DNA from: Leucocoprinus leucothites | Taxonomy: Eukaryota > Basidiomycota > Agaricomycetes > Agaricales > Agaricaceae | Length of the DNA stretch: 64,000 nucleotides | Direction of reading: 5' to 3' | NCBI GenBank assembly: GCA_013368445.1 | Contig: JAACJO010000011.1 | Span: 1,364,001-1,428,000, forward strand | Part shown: positions 1 through 13,775 of the stretch, piece after piece | Numbering within the stretch: position 1 is the first letter of the stretch | Layout: every line of letters begins with the position of its first letter | Position numbers and translations under genes: made by a program | The notes under the pieces: model-generated | The model's database searches: none | Told to the model about the DNA's origin: nothing | What the model saw: the letters and a program-made list of their open reading frames with translations, nothing else

Positions 1-420
1 GTCCATCCATCCGCGCTCAGCCCATTATCCACATCAAAGCTACCATCCGCGTTTTCGACGAAAGTCGAACCAGGGCCCTATAGCAAAGCCATTATGTCAG
101 TTACAATATGTTTTCATACCACGTTGAATACTGGAGTGATGCATACGCGGATTACATTCGGTGTAACTGCAACAGCCAAAGAACGACCAGTGACTGTGTA
201 ATTTCCGATTAGAGGGGATAATCAGATGTGTGGGAAATTAGCGAGACGCACTATAGTTGAATTCTGCCACAAGGTTGGTCGTGGCGGGGTCGACGGGGAC
301 GCCGGGGACGAAGACGTAGTGGCAGGTAGCCAAATCGTCTGTCCTACGGGTAAATGTCGAGGGCAGAGCTACGACAGTGCTCGCAGCGATAGTAAGAGCG
401 ACAAAGAGCTTTCCAAGCAT
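1..420 (-). CDS. Small secreted protein, 3' end outside window
   Basis: I do not recognise the family. The ATG at 420 opens a signal peptide (MLGKLFVALTIAASTVVALP) followed by a dibasic RR site (residues about 25-26), where a Kex2-type protease could remove a short propeptide. The first frame stops soon after, but a GTGCGT donor near 247-252 and an acceptor near 192 splice to an exon encoding TGRSLAVAVTPNVIRVCITP. A second intron (about 79-118) leads to GPGSTFVENADGSFDVDNG, which is still open at position 1. The mature part contains two Cys (CHY and VCI) that could pair. The exon joins are inferred from splice consensus and frame continuity. Function is unknown; a secreted effector-like or wall protein is possible but unproven. 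Confidence 0.55.
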
Positions 421-1082
421 TTCTAATGGGCACTGATGAGCAAGATGAGTGGTTGGGATCGAACAGTGAGTTGAACGTCTCGTTCTAGGCTTTCGACAAA
501 ATACTGTACCTAGTTTTTATATCAGTCAAGGCCTGCTTTAATGACAAGGAATGACTTTGTTTTTTTTGAAGAGTAGATTCCAGGAGCAATGATTGGAAAA
601 GGTTCGATCGTCAATCCCCTCGCTAACGCCAGTGACCACGTTGTTGCAAGGGGTTTGAAACAGGCTCGGGCACACACGGCACTTGGCGCACAATGGTTCT
701 GTAGGCGGCGCCAATTGCCCACCTTCCAGAACATCTATTCGACTGAGGCTCAGGCTGTGCATCACAATGAGAAAATCCAGCCATGACTATTGTTGACTTG
801 CGAGATCGTCTAGTACCACACGGTTCAACGTTCATCCAAGCGATGAAAGCATGGAACTGGGTTAATTCCAGGGCTATGGAGATGGCCCGTGGACGCAGGA
901 TCAGACAAGCGTTGCCAGCTGTAGATTCAGCCGAGGGTATAAGCTTTCAGGAAACCAATGAAAAGCAAATATACTATTATAGATTATTCCATTCCACCAT
1001 CTTTCTACCACATCTCAGCAACAAAGCATCTTCTAATTACTTCTCACAAACACAGTACCCGATACTGTGCGGGTCTTCAGCC
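421..1082. other. Intergenic stretch, no gene seen
   Basis: This lies between the upstream end of the small secreted protein gene and the 3' end of HTS1. Frames of up to 131 codons occur (783-1178, plus), but they run antisense into the HTS1 last exon, lack splice-consistent neighbours and resemble no family. Confidence 0.5.
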
Positions 1083-3402
1083 TCAGATGAGCCTTCCAGT
1101 ATCCCACTCCCGGTACGTTTTCGTGTTTTTGATCCACTGGGCGAGTTCATCCCGCCTCACTTTAGTACCCTGATCTGAGCTCTGCACCTTGACTTTCTTC
1201 CCATCAACGAACTCCCACTTCTGCTCTTTGACAGTCACCAAACCAGCTTTCAACTCATCGCCACCAATCATCACAGCAAATGGCGCTTCGTCTCGTTCTC
1301 CAGCAGCGAACTGTGCCGGGAGCTTGGGTTTGTTCTTCGCCAAGAAATCCGTCTAGCAATTATGAACGCCTGTTAACCAAACAATTAAGCCACATAGAAT
1401 ATTAACACGAACCTTAATCCCGGCTTCTCTCAGCTCGCTCACCAGAGAGACACGCTCTACCAACAGCCCGTCTCCAGCGCTCATGACGTAAACCATCGTC
1501 TCTTTACTCCTCATACCTTTCTCTACCCACTTCGGCCAAAGCAATGAGAAGATACGATCCATACCAATACTAACACCAACACACGGCAGGTGACCTTTGT
1601 TTTTGTCCTTGTCACCTGCAGCGGCGGAGCTGAACGAACCAACGAGACCATCGTAGCGTCCACCAGCAGCGATAGATCCCACACCGACTTGTGAATCATC
1701 AACCTCATCTTCTTCCTCTCCATCTGTTTTTTTCTTCGGCTTTTTATCTTTCTTGGTTGGTAGAGGTGCGGGCGGCGACGGCTCGGTCGATGTGAGTGTA
1801 TTGGGAGCAGGGTTGCCTACTTGCGCTGCAGCGGCGGCTTGGGCGGCCTTGAGCCAAGGTGGGGCGGAGGCTTCGACGGTAGCCTCGTAAATGATGCCGG
1901 TGTAGTAGTCTAGGCCGCGAGCTAAGGACATGTCGAAGGAAATCTGGCGATAGGGGTCAGTTAGAAATATCTGTCCTTGTTCGTTGTGCCCTTGATAATA
2001 CCTTATCAATGACCTTGTAGGCTTGAAGCAATGACGCAAGAATCTTCATCTCCTCAAGGCCCTGTTTAGCACTAGCATTCGCGACAATAGCCGGGTCTTC
2101 TGCCAGCTTGTTAATGAGTTCAGGACCACCTACAAGGAACGAGATTAACTTCGACTCATTCATCAAATAAGCAACTTGCCCTTGAGTTGGACATAGACAC
2201 CGATTTTATCGGCTACGGCAGGATCAAGCCCCTTTTCCAAAGTCATCTCTTTCTTGACCTCGGCCCAAAGTGACTGAAATAGACATTGAACTAGTTATTC
2301 GGGTCGCAATTAGAATGACTCACTTTGTCAAGCTTGTCGACGGCCGAGGAAATAGTGCGAATTTTGTCACTCGGCACGCCGCATATCTCAAAGATACCGT
2401 CGAGGATTTTTCTGTTGTTGACCTAGGACGAGTGAGGATTGTTTTATGGTCGACGACCACTAAAATCCGTACCTTAATGACGAACTCTCCGACCTCCAAC
2501 TTGGTCAGGATGGTGCACAGTAAGCTCAGAATCTCAGCATCGGGGATCATTGGATCCCAAACACCACTAATGTCAAAGTCCTATTGGACCACATTAGGGC
2601 AGTAGAGGGGGCGAAATAGAATGACTCACAGCCTGCAAGAACTCCCTCATGCGGCCCTTCGACATCACAGGGTTATCTCTCCGGTATACCTTTCCAACCT
2701 GCCAGATTTTGCTCTGAGTATTCGTGCCTCCAATCATGGCGAGGTATCGTGCCAGAGGGACAGTGTGATCATAACGGAGCGCGAGCTGTTCTCCACCCTG
2801 ATCCATGAGGTCAAAAATGAGTTTCGAGTCTTCGCCGTATTTGTCTGTCAAGACATCCTTGCGTTCGAAGACGGGGGTATCCAAGCATGAACCACCATAA
2901 GTTGTGAAGCATTCCTTGACGATTCGTTCAATGTGTTCGCGACAGAACATCTCGCCTGGGCCATAGTCTCTAGTACCCTGATACGTATTATGAGTCACTA
3001 TGTATCCCCAATACAAGCGCAACGTACCTTTGCAGTCTTCAGCAACAGCCGTTCCTTCTTCTTTCCACCCGTCGCGTCGGCAGACCCACTAGCTTTGCCT
3101 TTTGCTTTGCCGAGCGTCGCCTTTAGTTCGCTTAACTTTTTCTTCGCTTCATCGAGCTCTGGAGAACCAGCAGCATGTTTTGTTCGCAGTTCATTAAAAA
3201 GTGATTGCTGTTGAGCGATATCCTGCTCGAGTTGTTCAATACTTATCGGAGCTGAATCAGGGGACATGTTTGCCCGGGAGGAGTAGGATCTAGTCAATCG
3301 GAAGGGGTCACTGAAGGGATGACGCTGAGAGAAGTAGAGAGCAAGATGAGATCGATGACAGAAAAGTCTTCTCGAGATGGCAGGTCCCGCCTGGAATATC
3401 AT
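1083..3402 (-). CDS. HTS1: Histidyl-tRNA synthetase, probably dual cytosolic/mitochondrial
   Basis: This class II aminoacyl-tRNA synthetase charges tRNA-His. Reading from 3402, residues 1-45 are Arg/Ser/Phe-rich with no acidic start, ending RSYSSRAN, like a mitochondrial presequence. A second ATG at 3267 (residue 46) would give the cytosolic form, as known for yeast HTS1. A coiled WHEP-like helix follows, then [11 protein letters not shown] (motif 1 region), [16 protein letters not shown] (motif 2), [10 protein letters not shown] (HisA) and GGRYDGLVG (HisB), and a C-terminal anticodon-binding domain. A Lys-rich then acidic linker (about 1690-1760) interrupts the catalytic core. Introns include 2978-3027, 2581-2629, 1944 to about 1990, 1353-1412 and a GC-AG intron at 2130-2179. 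Motif order and joins make the call secure. Confidence 0.95.
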
Positions 3403-5820
3403 TAGAATTCCAATTTTTTGCGCCGGGCAAATTGGGCGAGAATAACCCAGATTTGGTTGTCTTCTGACTGATCGATCACACAGCGTGGGAAATACGATTT
3501 GATCTTGCTCCCCACCAAAAATCAGAGAGATATTAGGAATTCATCTGCCTCCGAATCTTTATACCATGAGCCTCTGAAATTATATGGATTGAGATGAAGC
3601 ATATCTCTTTCCAATATATGAGGTGGTTTGTGTTGTAAGCGGAGAGTTGTGGATCACGCCGCACATCGTTGTTCTGTAATCCGTCGTCATACAAGTGGGT
3701 ATTGTGAGGTCTCGACTTCATGGAAACCTCCGACTAAACTAAGTATAAGCAGAGAATGCCATTTTAAATGCACCCAGCACACCAACCGTCGCGCCACTAA
3801 CACTCTTACAAAGCGGTCATGTCACTACTTCGTCCGTCGTTAACCCACCCTTGGTTTTGTGATCAATGAGCGCAAAAGTGGATATTAATGCCTTGTGTCT
3901 CGTTATAGACTCATTATGAGAGTCCTCGGAGGCAGTGAGCATAAGGCTGCAGCGGTTAACTGTGTAATTGATGCCTCGCGAGAGTTCCGAGTCATTGATC
4001 CGTGCTACTTGAACTTCGGATTCGCACTGTGGTGTGGGTTACGGCTCGGAGGGGCTTAGTTTGAGCCTCGAGAGGATTATTTTATCTCCACTCGGATTTA
4101 GCCTCGATATTCGGAAGACAGGAGATTATTTATGAATTGAACACCGCTCCATCTGATCAGGGTGCATACTAGGTGTTAGCCCTAGTTGTCTCTTAGACCA
4201 TCCAAATAAATATGCAACTCTGGAACTTGAATGAGATCTTCACGGTTTCGCTCCCCGTCAAGGAGGTACGGCATATAATTAGAAAAAAAGTTTGTTGAAG
4301 GGACTCGATGCTGGGCGAACACGGTGGTATTGGAGGGCAAACGAGCGAGGTACAGGAATGTAGACTACAAGATTATATACCATAGAAACAATAGAATATA
4401 TTTAAACTCAGAATAAATCACGAGGATAATCCCCGGATTGCTATTCCAACAAAGTTTCCGTGCATTGTGCTCCCTATGCCAGGCATTTCTTGGTCTCTTA
4501 TCCAAAAATTCGTGCTGAGATCTTGATAGTGCCAAGCTGCTGCGCTCAGTACTTGGGCTTGAGTTGTAGCCTCATACTCCACCCAAAAGTCTCAGGTGCG
4601 GTTTCAAGTTTAGCTCGTTAGTGCAGAAGTGACATGAGGATGATGTAGTGACGGGTATGGTCAAGGCTCTTTGCTAGGTCGATCGACATACTCGATGAAA
4701 CACGAAGCTGGGCGTTCAGCAGAGGCGAGGAAGGTTTCCAGGGTTCCAGTAGACCGTTTGCTTTTTCAGTGCATGTATTTGGCTCTGGTTAGAAGTGGTT
4801 ACAAGATCTTTGATATTCCTCTTTGGTATTACCCTCAAATATTGAATAATGGTAATGACATTTCGGAGGGTGTGACCCAGACCCAGACCCGGATTGATAC
4901 TCGACCAAAGTGGTGTAGTGCACTGCTATAGATAATCGCTTACGGAGCGGAGTCTAAGTCTGAAACCGAGTCTGATCCGGCGGAGTGCACAGCTTTGCTA
5001 AGTTAAACACAATCCCGCTATTTCTTTATACTCGAATGAATACTGTGAGTAGTAAGTTCGGCTGACATAGCTTGCGTACCCTCGGCTCGTTGATTGATAG
5101 CGGCCCGACAAGTTGATAAATCAAGCAGGGATCCCCAGTCTCGGTTTTGTTATGATTAAGCTATTGCCGTCTCGAATCTTGAAAGCCGTTTAAACGCCCA
5201 AGCCGATCAGGGAGGAGTAAAATAGAGCTTGACATTGATAGTTATCCATAAACCGGGACCAGCTACATACCCCATTGAGGCGCAGCCAAATCTGTGTATG
5301 TCCGATGCCGTGTTGCGTATGCCATTGGCTGCTGCGATACAACATCTCCATGTTGAGTGCTACACTGCCTATGGAAGCTTTACTTCATCAATGCCAGCAT
5401 AGAAGCAGGAGTTATCCTGAAGAACCGAATAGACAGAGATCATTTCCCAGCTAGTCACAAAGCACGAGCGTACAAAGTATCAAGCCTCAACAGACACCTC
5501 AGTACCAGAAAGCTCGATGCGGCGTCAATATTTGCGTCAAGGCCGGAGAGAGGACATCGGTTAGGAGAACTCGTAAGCGCCGGTCCCGGGGAGGAGAAAC
5601 AAAATTCACACGCTTTACGCACGTGTGATGACAGAGCGTTCCGATGAATCGTGATCTACCCGAAGCACAACCCACCTGATGAATCTGGCTGCCGTTCCTG
5701 ATGTCCAACGTCACCTTTCCATTATTCAGCTTGTACGATGTATATAATCCTTCCAGTGTTTTCGCAAACCCGCCACCACCTCCTCCGATAAGCTTCACAG
5801 TACAACTCTACTAGTTCGCC
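3403..5820. other. 2.4-kb divergent intergenic region
   Basis: This separates HTS1 (minus) from the 5821 gene (plus). The HTS1 promoter must lie near 3403-3600. No frame above 100 codons has splice or domain support. The central part (about 3900-5250) carries many GAGTC/CTCGG-like words and looks like decayed repeat DNA, but I could not define an element with ends. Confidence 0.4.
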
Positions 5821-6441
5821 ATGACACCAATACGCAGCCAAACAAAACTCATTCGGCTTGGTCTTCTCTCCTTGTCTGTCACTGGGACTCTTCGTATGTT
5901 TTCTATCTCCTAAAATGCACCACGTCACGCGACTGAACATATTTTTCCTCTAGTCAACATGAGACTGAAGTCCATCATAGACCCCCACTACTCCCAGTCC
6001 CAGTCTGCCAGCGGAAATGCCCTTGTAGAAGTTATGACCAGCGAGGAATACCGTGACATCGCACCGGAGGATTATCATCGCCATCTTCAATGCTTCTGTC
6101 TCTCAATCTCCTCTTTGACACACGGTTTTCCCGCTGACGCCAACCTCGAGAAGTTTATTTACGCTACCGCCGCAGTCTTTTCGGATCCCGAGCAAGACGA
6201 AGCTATTCTTCGAGCAATGCTGGGAGTTATTACTGCTGGCTATAGAAAGCTCCAGAACGATCTTTCACATTCATGGTCGACCGAGCAAGAGCTTCATGGA
6301 ACCCTCTTTCGTCACCTATATGTGACGGTGAAACGACTAGAGAGGGTCCTTACTCAGTACAATGAGATGCGGGGAGAGGGGTATCCTCGGGAAGTTCAAC
6401 TCCATCAACCCCAATCCAAACTTCATCCGGTATCTGTTTGA
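5821..6441 (+). CDS. Conserved hypothetical protein, possible frameshift near its end
   Basis: I do not recognise a named family. The ATG at 5821 starts a basic, hydrophobic leader (IRLGLLSLSVTGTL). A GTATGT donor at 5896 and an acceptor just before TCAACATG (about 5953) join it to a long frame with DANLEKFIYATAAVFSDPEQ, LGVITAGYRKLQNDLSHSW and LFRHLYVTVKRLERVLTQY. The product is soluble-looking and helical. The frame used stops at 6441. From about 6380 another plus frame reads GKFNSINPNPNFIRYLFDQQ and stays open to about 6487. That reads like a better continuation, so an unseen intron or a one-base indel in the G-rich stretch near 6367-6380 is likely. The 3' end is therefore uncertain. Confidence 0.5.
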
Positions 6442-7650
6442 TCAACAAACAGAACTTGACATGATCCCCGCCATAACAGGTGAACTTTAATACTACCATA
6501 TGCAATGATTGGCTCTGACCGTGCAGTCTCTTCAACAGATACCCTTCCCCAGTGTTCTCGTGACTTGAACCCCGCTCCCTATTGTTTATCTGTCTTGCAT
6601 TATACCCCTTTCGATGATACACCACTACAACAGCAACAACACGACTCGCTGAAAACTTCACTCTTCATATCATCTGTAACGCTTTATCGCTTTGCCACAT
6701 TCAATCCACCCTGCGACCATCAATACGACCCTCTTCCATCCCTTATCAGGCTTCATTCGATCAGTGGTCTCGATTGTGACATTCATAATTTGTGGCCAAT
6801 CCAAATTCTCCCTGCCGACCATTGAACTGCCACCTTATCCCACTACCCAAACCCGAAAACAGAGCACACGACACAGCTCCCAAAAAGCCGGTAGTGCATG
6901 ACACCGTTGGGAGACTATTTCGTTAGCCCTTCCCAACCTTATCTTCATCGCCTCTCCCGCAGTGTTTGTCAGCTGCCGAGTTGTCGTGGCTCGGCTTCAC
7001 ATACGAGGGAAAAGCCAATGATGGTGGTCGTGTGTGTTTACCGAGCTCTCGCCTGCTTCCACGACCTCTAAAAATGGATTCTGGCTTGTGCCGCCCCTCT
7101 TTTTGCCATCTTCGTTCTATTCTTGACCTGCTCCGAGGCTGCTCCACGAGCCATCTTTTTCCCGCCTCTTATCAGAGTAGTGTTTCGAACCCAGTGTATG
7201 ATTCTGCCGTCGGAAAGAAGTAACCAAATGTAATGTAATGTAGTTAAAGGACTCCGGTAGTACTTGCTGCCAGCAAAACGACGTCAACTTGGACTCCTTT
7301 TCTACGGTTTTCCAGTCTCACACAATCGTGACCGGGGAACTGCCTATCAGCGACCTAAAAGTCGGGAAGAATGCTCAAAATTGATGAATTAATTTCTATG
7401 AACCTCCTTCGGGAGTTACTGCAATAATGAATTAATGGCTGGTCAGACGACTAGTAAAACGGATATGGTGAATAGTATGAAGTGCAGGTATCATGAGGAA
7501 GTGTACATGCAATCGCGGTATAAGTACAAACCAGGGAACAGAAAAGAACAGTAATGCCGTCCAATTCCCAGAAGAACAAAGAGGAAACACAGTGGGTCGT
7601 AAGAATCATGAATAGTGTAACAGTCCAAATGTCCACAGACCGGGGGCACT
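6442..7650. other. Convergent intergenic region
   Basis: The 5821 gene and the coiled-coil gene converge here. Pyrimidine-rich plus-strand frames (6505-6825, 6966-7223) lack splice partners and family features. The extra 3' part of the 5821 gene may extend to about 6490. Confidence 0.4.
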
Positions 7651-8513
7651 TTAATCCCTTCCGGTGCTAATCTCCTTCCGTAATTGATCGAATCGTCGGC
7701 CTTCGCCTTCTGCTCGCTCCATAGTCTTGACAAGCTTGTCTTCTCTCGTTTGCAGCCTTTGCTCCATGCCGAGGATAAGTAACCGAACTTGTTCGATATG
7801 CGCCAATGCTTGCTGTTTGTCAACAGCAGATTCCTCGTTTTTGGCTTGAGGAGAATGAATGCTCGTTGGTGTTGATACATGCGCAGTAGGAGAGGTGATG
7901 CTCAGGGGCGAGGATGTCATACTATTGCCCCGTGTATGTCCAAGTCGGGTTGTTATATTTGCTGGTGCGATATCGAGGACCGACTGTATTGGACGTTGTT
8001 AGGGTTGAACGGGGGGTGAAGTGTTTCCGGAAACTCACCTGCCAGTTTTCTCCTGCGACCTTGGCTAATGCTTGTTCGAGCACTTTCTCTCGCTGCTTGG
8101 CTCTGTAGCTGTATATTAGCCGCGTATCTAGAGATGCAGAAGACAATTACCGCTCTAGTTCAGCCATGCATCTTTCATTTTCTCTCTGGGTTCCTTGAAG
8201 CAGAAGGTCGAGGTTCTTATATTCCTTTTCAAGTACTTGAAGATGTTCGACTGGTGGCCTCTGGGCGAGCTGGGCTTGCAGAAGCTGCAACTGCGTTACG
8301 AGCTATAGAGTCGAGAAGAAAGATATCAGTCTCTTCAGTCATAAATAAAACTATGACAGAAAATACTTTGTCATTTTCCCTGTCCTTCTCAAGAAGCTGG
8401 CGTCGAAGAATATCCTCATTCGTCTCGTTCCCTTCTCGGAGTACACCAAGATCATTCGAAGTCAGAGGGAGAGAAGGACGGGTATTATGCTTGGTGGATT
8501 GGGTTCGTCTCAT
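7651..8513 (-). CDS. Coiled-coil protein of unknown function
   Basis: I do not recognise the family. The start at 8513 (MRRTQSTKHNTRPSLPLTS) gives a basic N-terminus. The exons joined are 8513-8367, then a segment reading LVTQLQLLQAQLAQRPPVEH to MAELER, then YRAKQREKVLEQALAKVAGE, then SVLDIAPANITTRLGHTRGN running into the last exon, which ends at 7651. Predicted coiled coils cover about residues 35-120 and the C-terminal 70 residues (ALAHIEQVRLLILGMEQRLQ). A Ser/Thr/Pro-rich linker lies between them. There is no signal peptide or membrane segment. This architecture suits a scaffold or cytoskeletal adaptor, which is inference only. It is divergent from the F-box gene across an 0.8-kb region. 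Confidence 0.7.
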
Positions 8514-9306
8514 TATGGCGTAGTTGGCGGTATGTTGTGGATGGGGTTGGCCTCGTTCTCGAAGGCTGGTTGTTTGGATTTGGAAAGGCACGACTGTGAC
8601 AAGATCACGATCGAGTTCGACGCGAGGCAACCACGTGATGGCAGATGTTGTCACGTCTGAATCACTTGCAGTGTCACAGAAGCAAGCAGGATTGTTCCTT
8701 GAAGGGCCCACAACAGAATCGTGACCTGATTGTTATCGTCCCTTTGAGAAGGGTAGGAAAGAGTCCACGCGGAAAGAATTTTCCTGACCTTTGCTATGTC
8801 CTTGGGGATTTGGAGGCTTGGCACGACTTTTGAAAACCTCACAATTTTGAAACAATGTCGCTAAGGATTGTAGTCTGCTTCGGTTGTCTTAGAGTGGTCC
8901 TTAGTTGAAATGGTCAAGAGTTCTACCTCGACGACGACGTGATCTATCCAAACTCGAAAGCAGCAGAGACTTCAAGCAGAGTTCAATAATCGACCCTGAG
9001 GGCGTCATCGGCTATTTCAATTTGATAAGGGAGCATCATCTCTTTCTTGTCTTTGGAGCTAAGTGCTTGAGAGTTTGTTCCTTACTACCACATTTGTCCA
9101 CCTTTGACTCTCAGGTTTCTGCACTTGGAAGCCTTCAATACCTTGGGAACACCTGGATTGCGGATGGTTCTAAATCCGATCCTCATCCTGTGACTTTGAG
9201 AATCCCTCAGGGACTTCTGAACCAGGTTCGGCAGAAACAGTACATAATGACATCCACATTGTAATGACCCTGATTCTGCTTGACTAGTCTCATTATCCTC
9301 CCAAAC
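8514..9306. other. Divergent intergenic region upstream of the F-box gene
   Basis: This is the shared upstream region of the coiled-coil gene (minus) and the F-box gene (plus). A 119-codon plus frame (8905-9264) ends 42 bp before the F-box ATG. It shows no domain and no splice signal linking it to the F-box gene, so I read it as 5' flanking sequence. Confidence 0.4.
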
Positions 9307-10884
9307 ATGCTATTAACGCTCGAGCCTACTCCTCTATGGCCTCTTCCTCAAAGCTCCTCGTGTTTAGCACAACAATTCCCACCCATCCGACCAGCAAGGC
9401 TATCGAATCTCCTCATTGTTCCACCTGAGCTCATTCACGAAATTTTCATTCACCTGGACTACCAAGAGCTTATTTCTGTGCGACAGGTATGGAACAACGA
9501 CGAAACTGTGCAGTTTTGATGTTGATGGGTCTATAGGTCTGCAGAACCTTCTATGATGTCACATCTAGCCGACAATTCTGTTACACGCGTATCGAGCAGC
9601 TCTTCTCTCGGCCTGGTCCGAAAACCACCGGCATATCTCTCGAGGATAGCTCTACGGAAGAGCTCAAGCGGTGGCTCCTTCGCCGACTTCACGTTCGAGA
9701 CCAATGGCTATCTCCCCGTCCTCCACGATTTCGCACTCGCCTGATCAACTGTACGACTAGCTTCGTACAAACAACAGTATTATCAGGTGGAAGGTGGATG
9801 CTGGGACTCGATTTTAATGGCAATGTACGAGTAATGGACCTCAATCGAAATCAATCACGACAGCGACTCCTCTTTCGAACAACGAAGTCACGCGATTTCC
9901 CGCTCACAAAGGTTCAAACATGGGTGGATGAAAGAGAGGGAGGACAGTCTTTCCGAGTAGCAGTGTATAATTTGGATTCTCTACCGAACAGTAAGCACCA
10001 AATCCGTCGAATTATCGTATGGCTTACCAGGTGGGAATAGTTGCAACCCGAATCCATATTTACCGAGTTGAAGTTGTTGGCTCCGAATCTGAGCCATCCT
10101 TAACTGTATCACCGGTAGCCATTACCCCCGAATCACAACGACAAGGTCCACGATTTTCTCTCTGCTTTGATCAAGATTACCTTTTACAAGCCTGCCTATT
10201 CCTTGATGAACCGACATTCGATATTGAATCGACTAGAGTCGAGCTCCGGCGATACACAGAGCCTCAGTGTGCCTGTGAAATCAGACTTCCTGTTGTCTAT
10301 GAACATGGATCGGTGAGTGAGGATAATAATTCCAGTCCAGCTAGTACTGAAAGAATAACTAGATTCAAGCGGTTTTCCTACCCCATAATCGTGTCGGCGT
10401 CATTGTTCCCGATTCAATTATGGTTTATAGAATTGACCGCCCTGACGAGACGTCCCTCAAACTAACACTCCTACATAACCTACCCTCCATCCAAAATCCC
10501 GCGATACTCTCGAGTCCATTCAAAGGCCGCGCCGAAGTTCACTTCCTCACTCACTGCGAGAATCAGATCAAGAAAATTACATTCGATGACGATCATGGGA
10601 TTCCACCAACCGTGACGACACTCGGTAAGATCAAGTTGGACAGAAGTGATAGCGAACCCTATATCAAGTTTGGGCCTTCCACTGCGCTCTTCCTCTCTTC
10701 GCATACTCAACTCAAAATCGTGACATATTCGCTTGATGATACTGCTGCGTTTACTCGGAAGAATTACGTGCGGTCGTCACATACTCTGTGGCACATTCAA
10801 GGGATTGCAGCTTTCGACGAAGCGATGGGACGGGTGGTATTAGAGTGTAATGGAAATGCTCTGCTTGTGCTGGATTTGATCTAA
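9307..10884 (+). CDS. F-box protein
   Basis: The F-box motif LLIVPPELIHEIFIHLDYQE continues across the first intron (donor after RQ near 9486, acceptor at about 9536) into VCRTFYDVTSSRQFCY. It would bind Skp1 in an SCF ubiquitin ligase. The remaining ~400 residues are beta-rich with recurring strands (VRVMDLN, FRVAVYNLD, IHIYRVEVV, RIDRPDE, KIVTYSLDD), resembling the propeller-like region of basidiomycete F-box proteins. Further introns lie at about 9989-10038 (acceptor GGGAATAG) and about 10312-10362. The last exon begins IQAVFLPHNRVGVIVPDS and ends at 10884. The substrate is unknown. Confidence 0.75.
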
Positions 10885-11518
10885 CGCATTATCATATCTA
10901 TCCTAGTGACTGGTCCCCCCTACGATATGATTCTTTCATTGCACATTATATTTTATGACAGACTTAATTATGAGTCTTTCCACTGCATCTTATCAATCCA
11001 ATGAAAAAGCACCTGTATTGAAAGTTGAAATTGTCTGAGTTTACTCACCCAAACTTCTGCAGGATCTGATCTACCTCAATCCCCTCGAATTCTCTCGAAA
11101 ATGGGGATTAATTAGTAACAAGTGATGGAGCTTGAGGCCTTGAGGAGTACGGTCGTATTCCTATCGCATTCCAAACACTCTTAGTCACTGTCAAGCGTTC
11201 TCGATTTGGCTCGACCGACTCGAATTTCTACTGAATCCCGAGGCCAGTGGCTGTGGAATATTTATGGCATTGATCGATCTGTTCACTGAGCTGTTTTCTT
11301 AGTAACTATAAGCTTTGCAAATTTATTCAGTGCACTCCGCCCCTCGGATTCCAGGATTATTCATGCCCTCCCTTGTCCTCCTCGACCCAAAGTCTTAGGA
11401 AGATGATTGGCGGATGAAATAAACTCCGAACCGCCGACCCCGCAGATTGGCCAAATAAGGCCATACACGTATGGATGTTCCTGAGCAATGATTGGACCCA
11501 TCCCCACATCCCTCCACC
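10885..11518. other. Intergenic region and SNF1 upstream region
   Basis: This is the 3' flank of the F-box gene and the upstream region of SNF1. It is AT-moderate, with no frame worth calling. The motif CGGAGTGCAC near 4979 recurs inverted near 11328, but the match does not extend far enough to define a repeat. Confidence 0.4.

Positions 11519-13775
<2,257 letters not shown>

Noticed and set aside
783..1178. 131-codon plus-strand frame
   Set aside because: Runs antisense into the last HTS1 exon, with no domain or splice context.
8905..9264. 119-codon plus-strand frame just upstream of the F-box gene
   Set aside because: No family features, no donor linking it to the F-box exon; more likely 5' flanking sequence.
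4979..11340. Inverted CGGAGTGCAC motif at about 4979 and 11328
   Set aside because: Only about 10-12 bases match; too short to define a transposable element.
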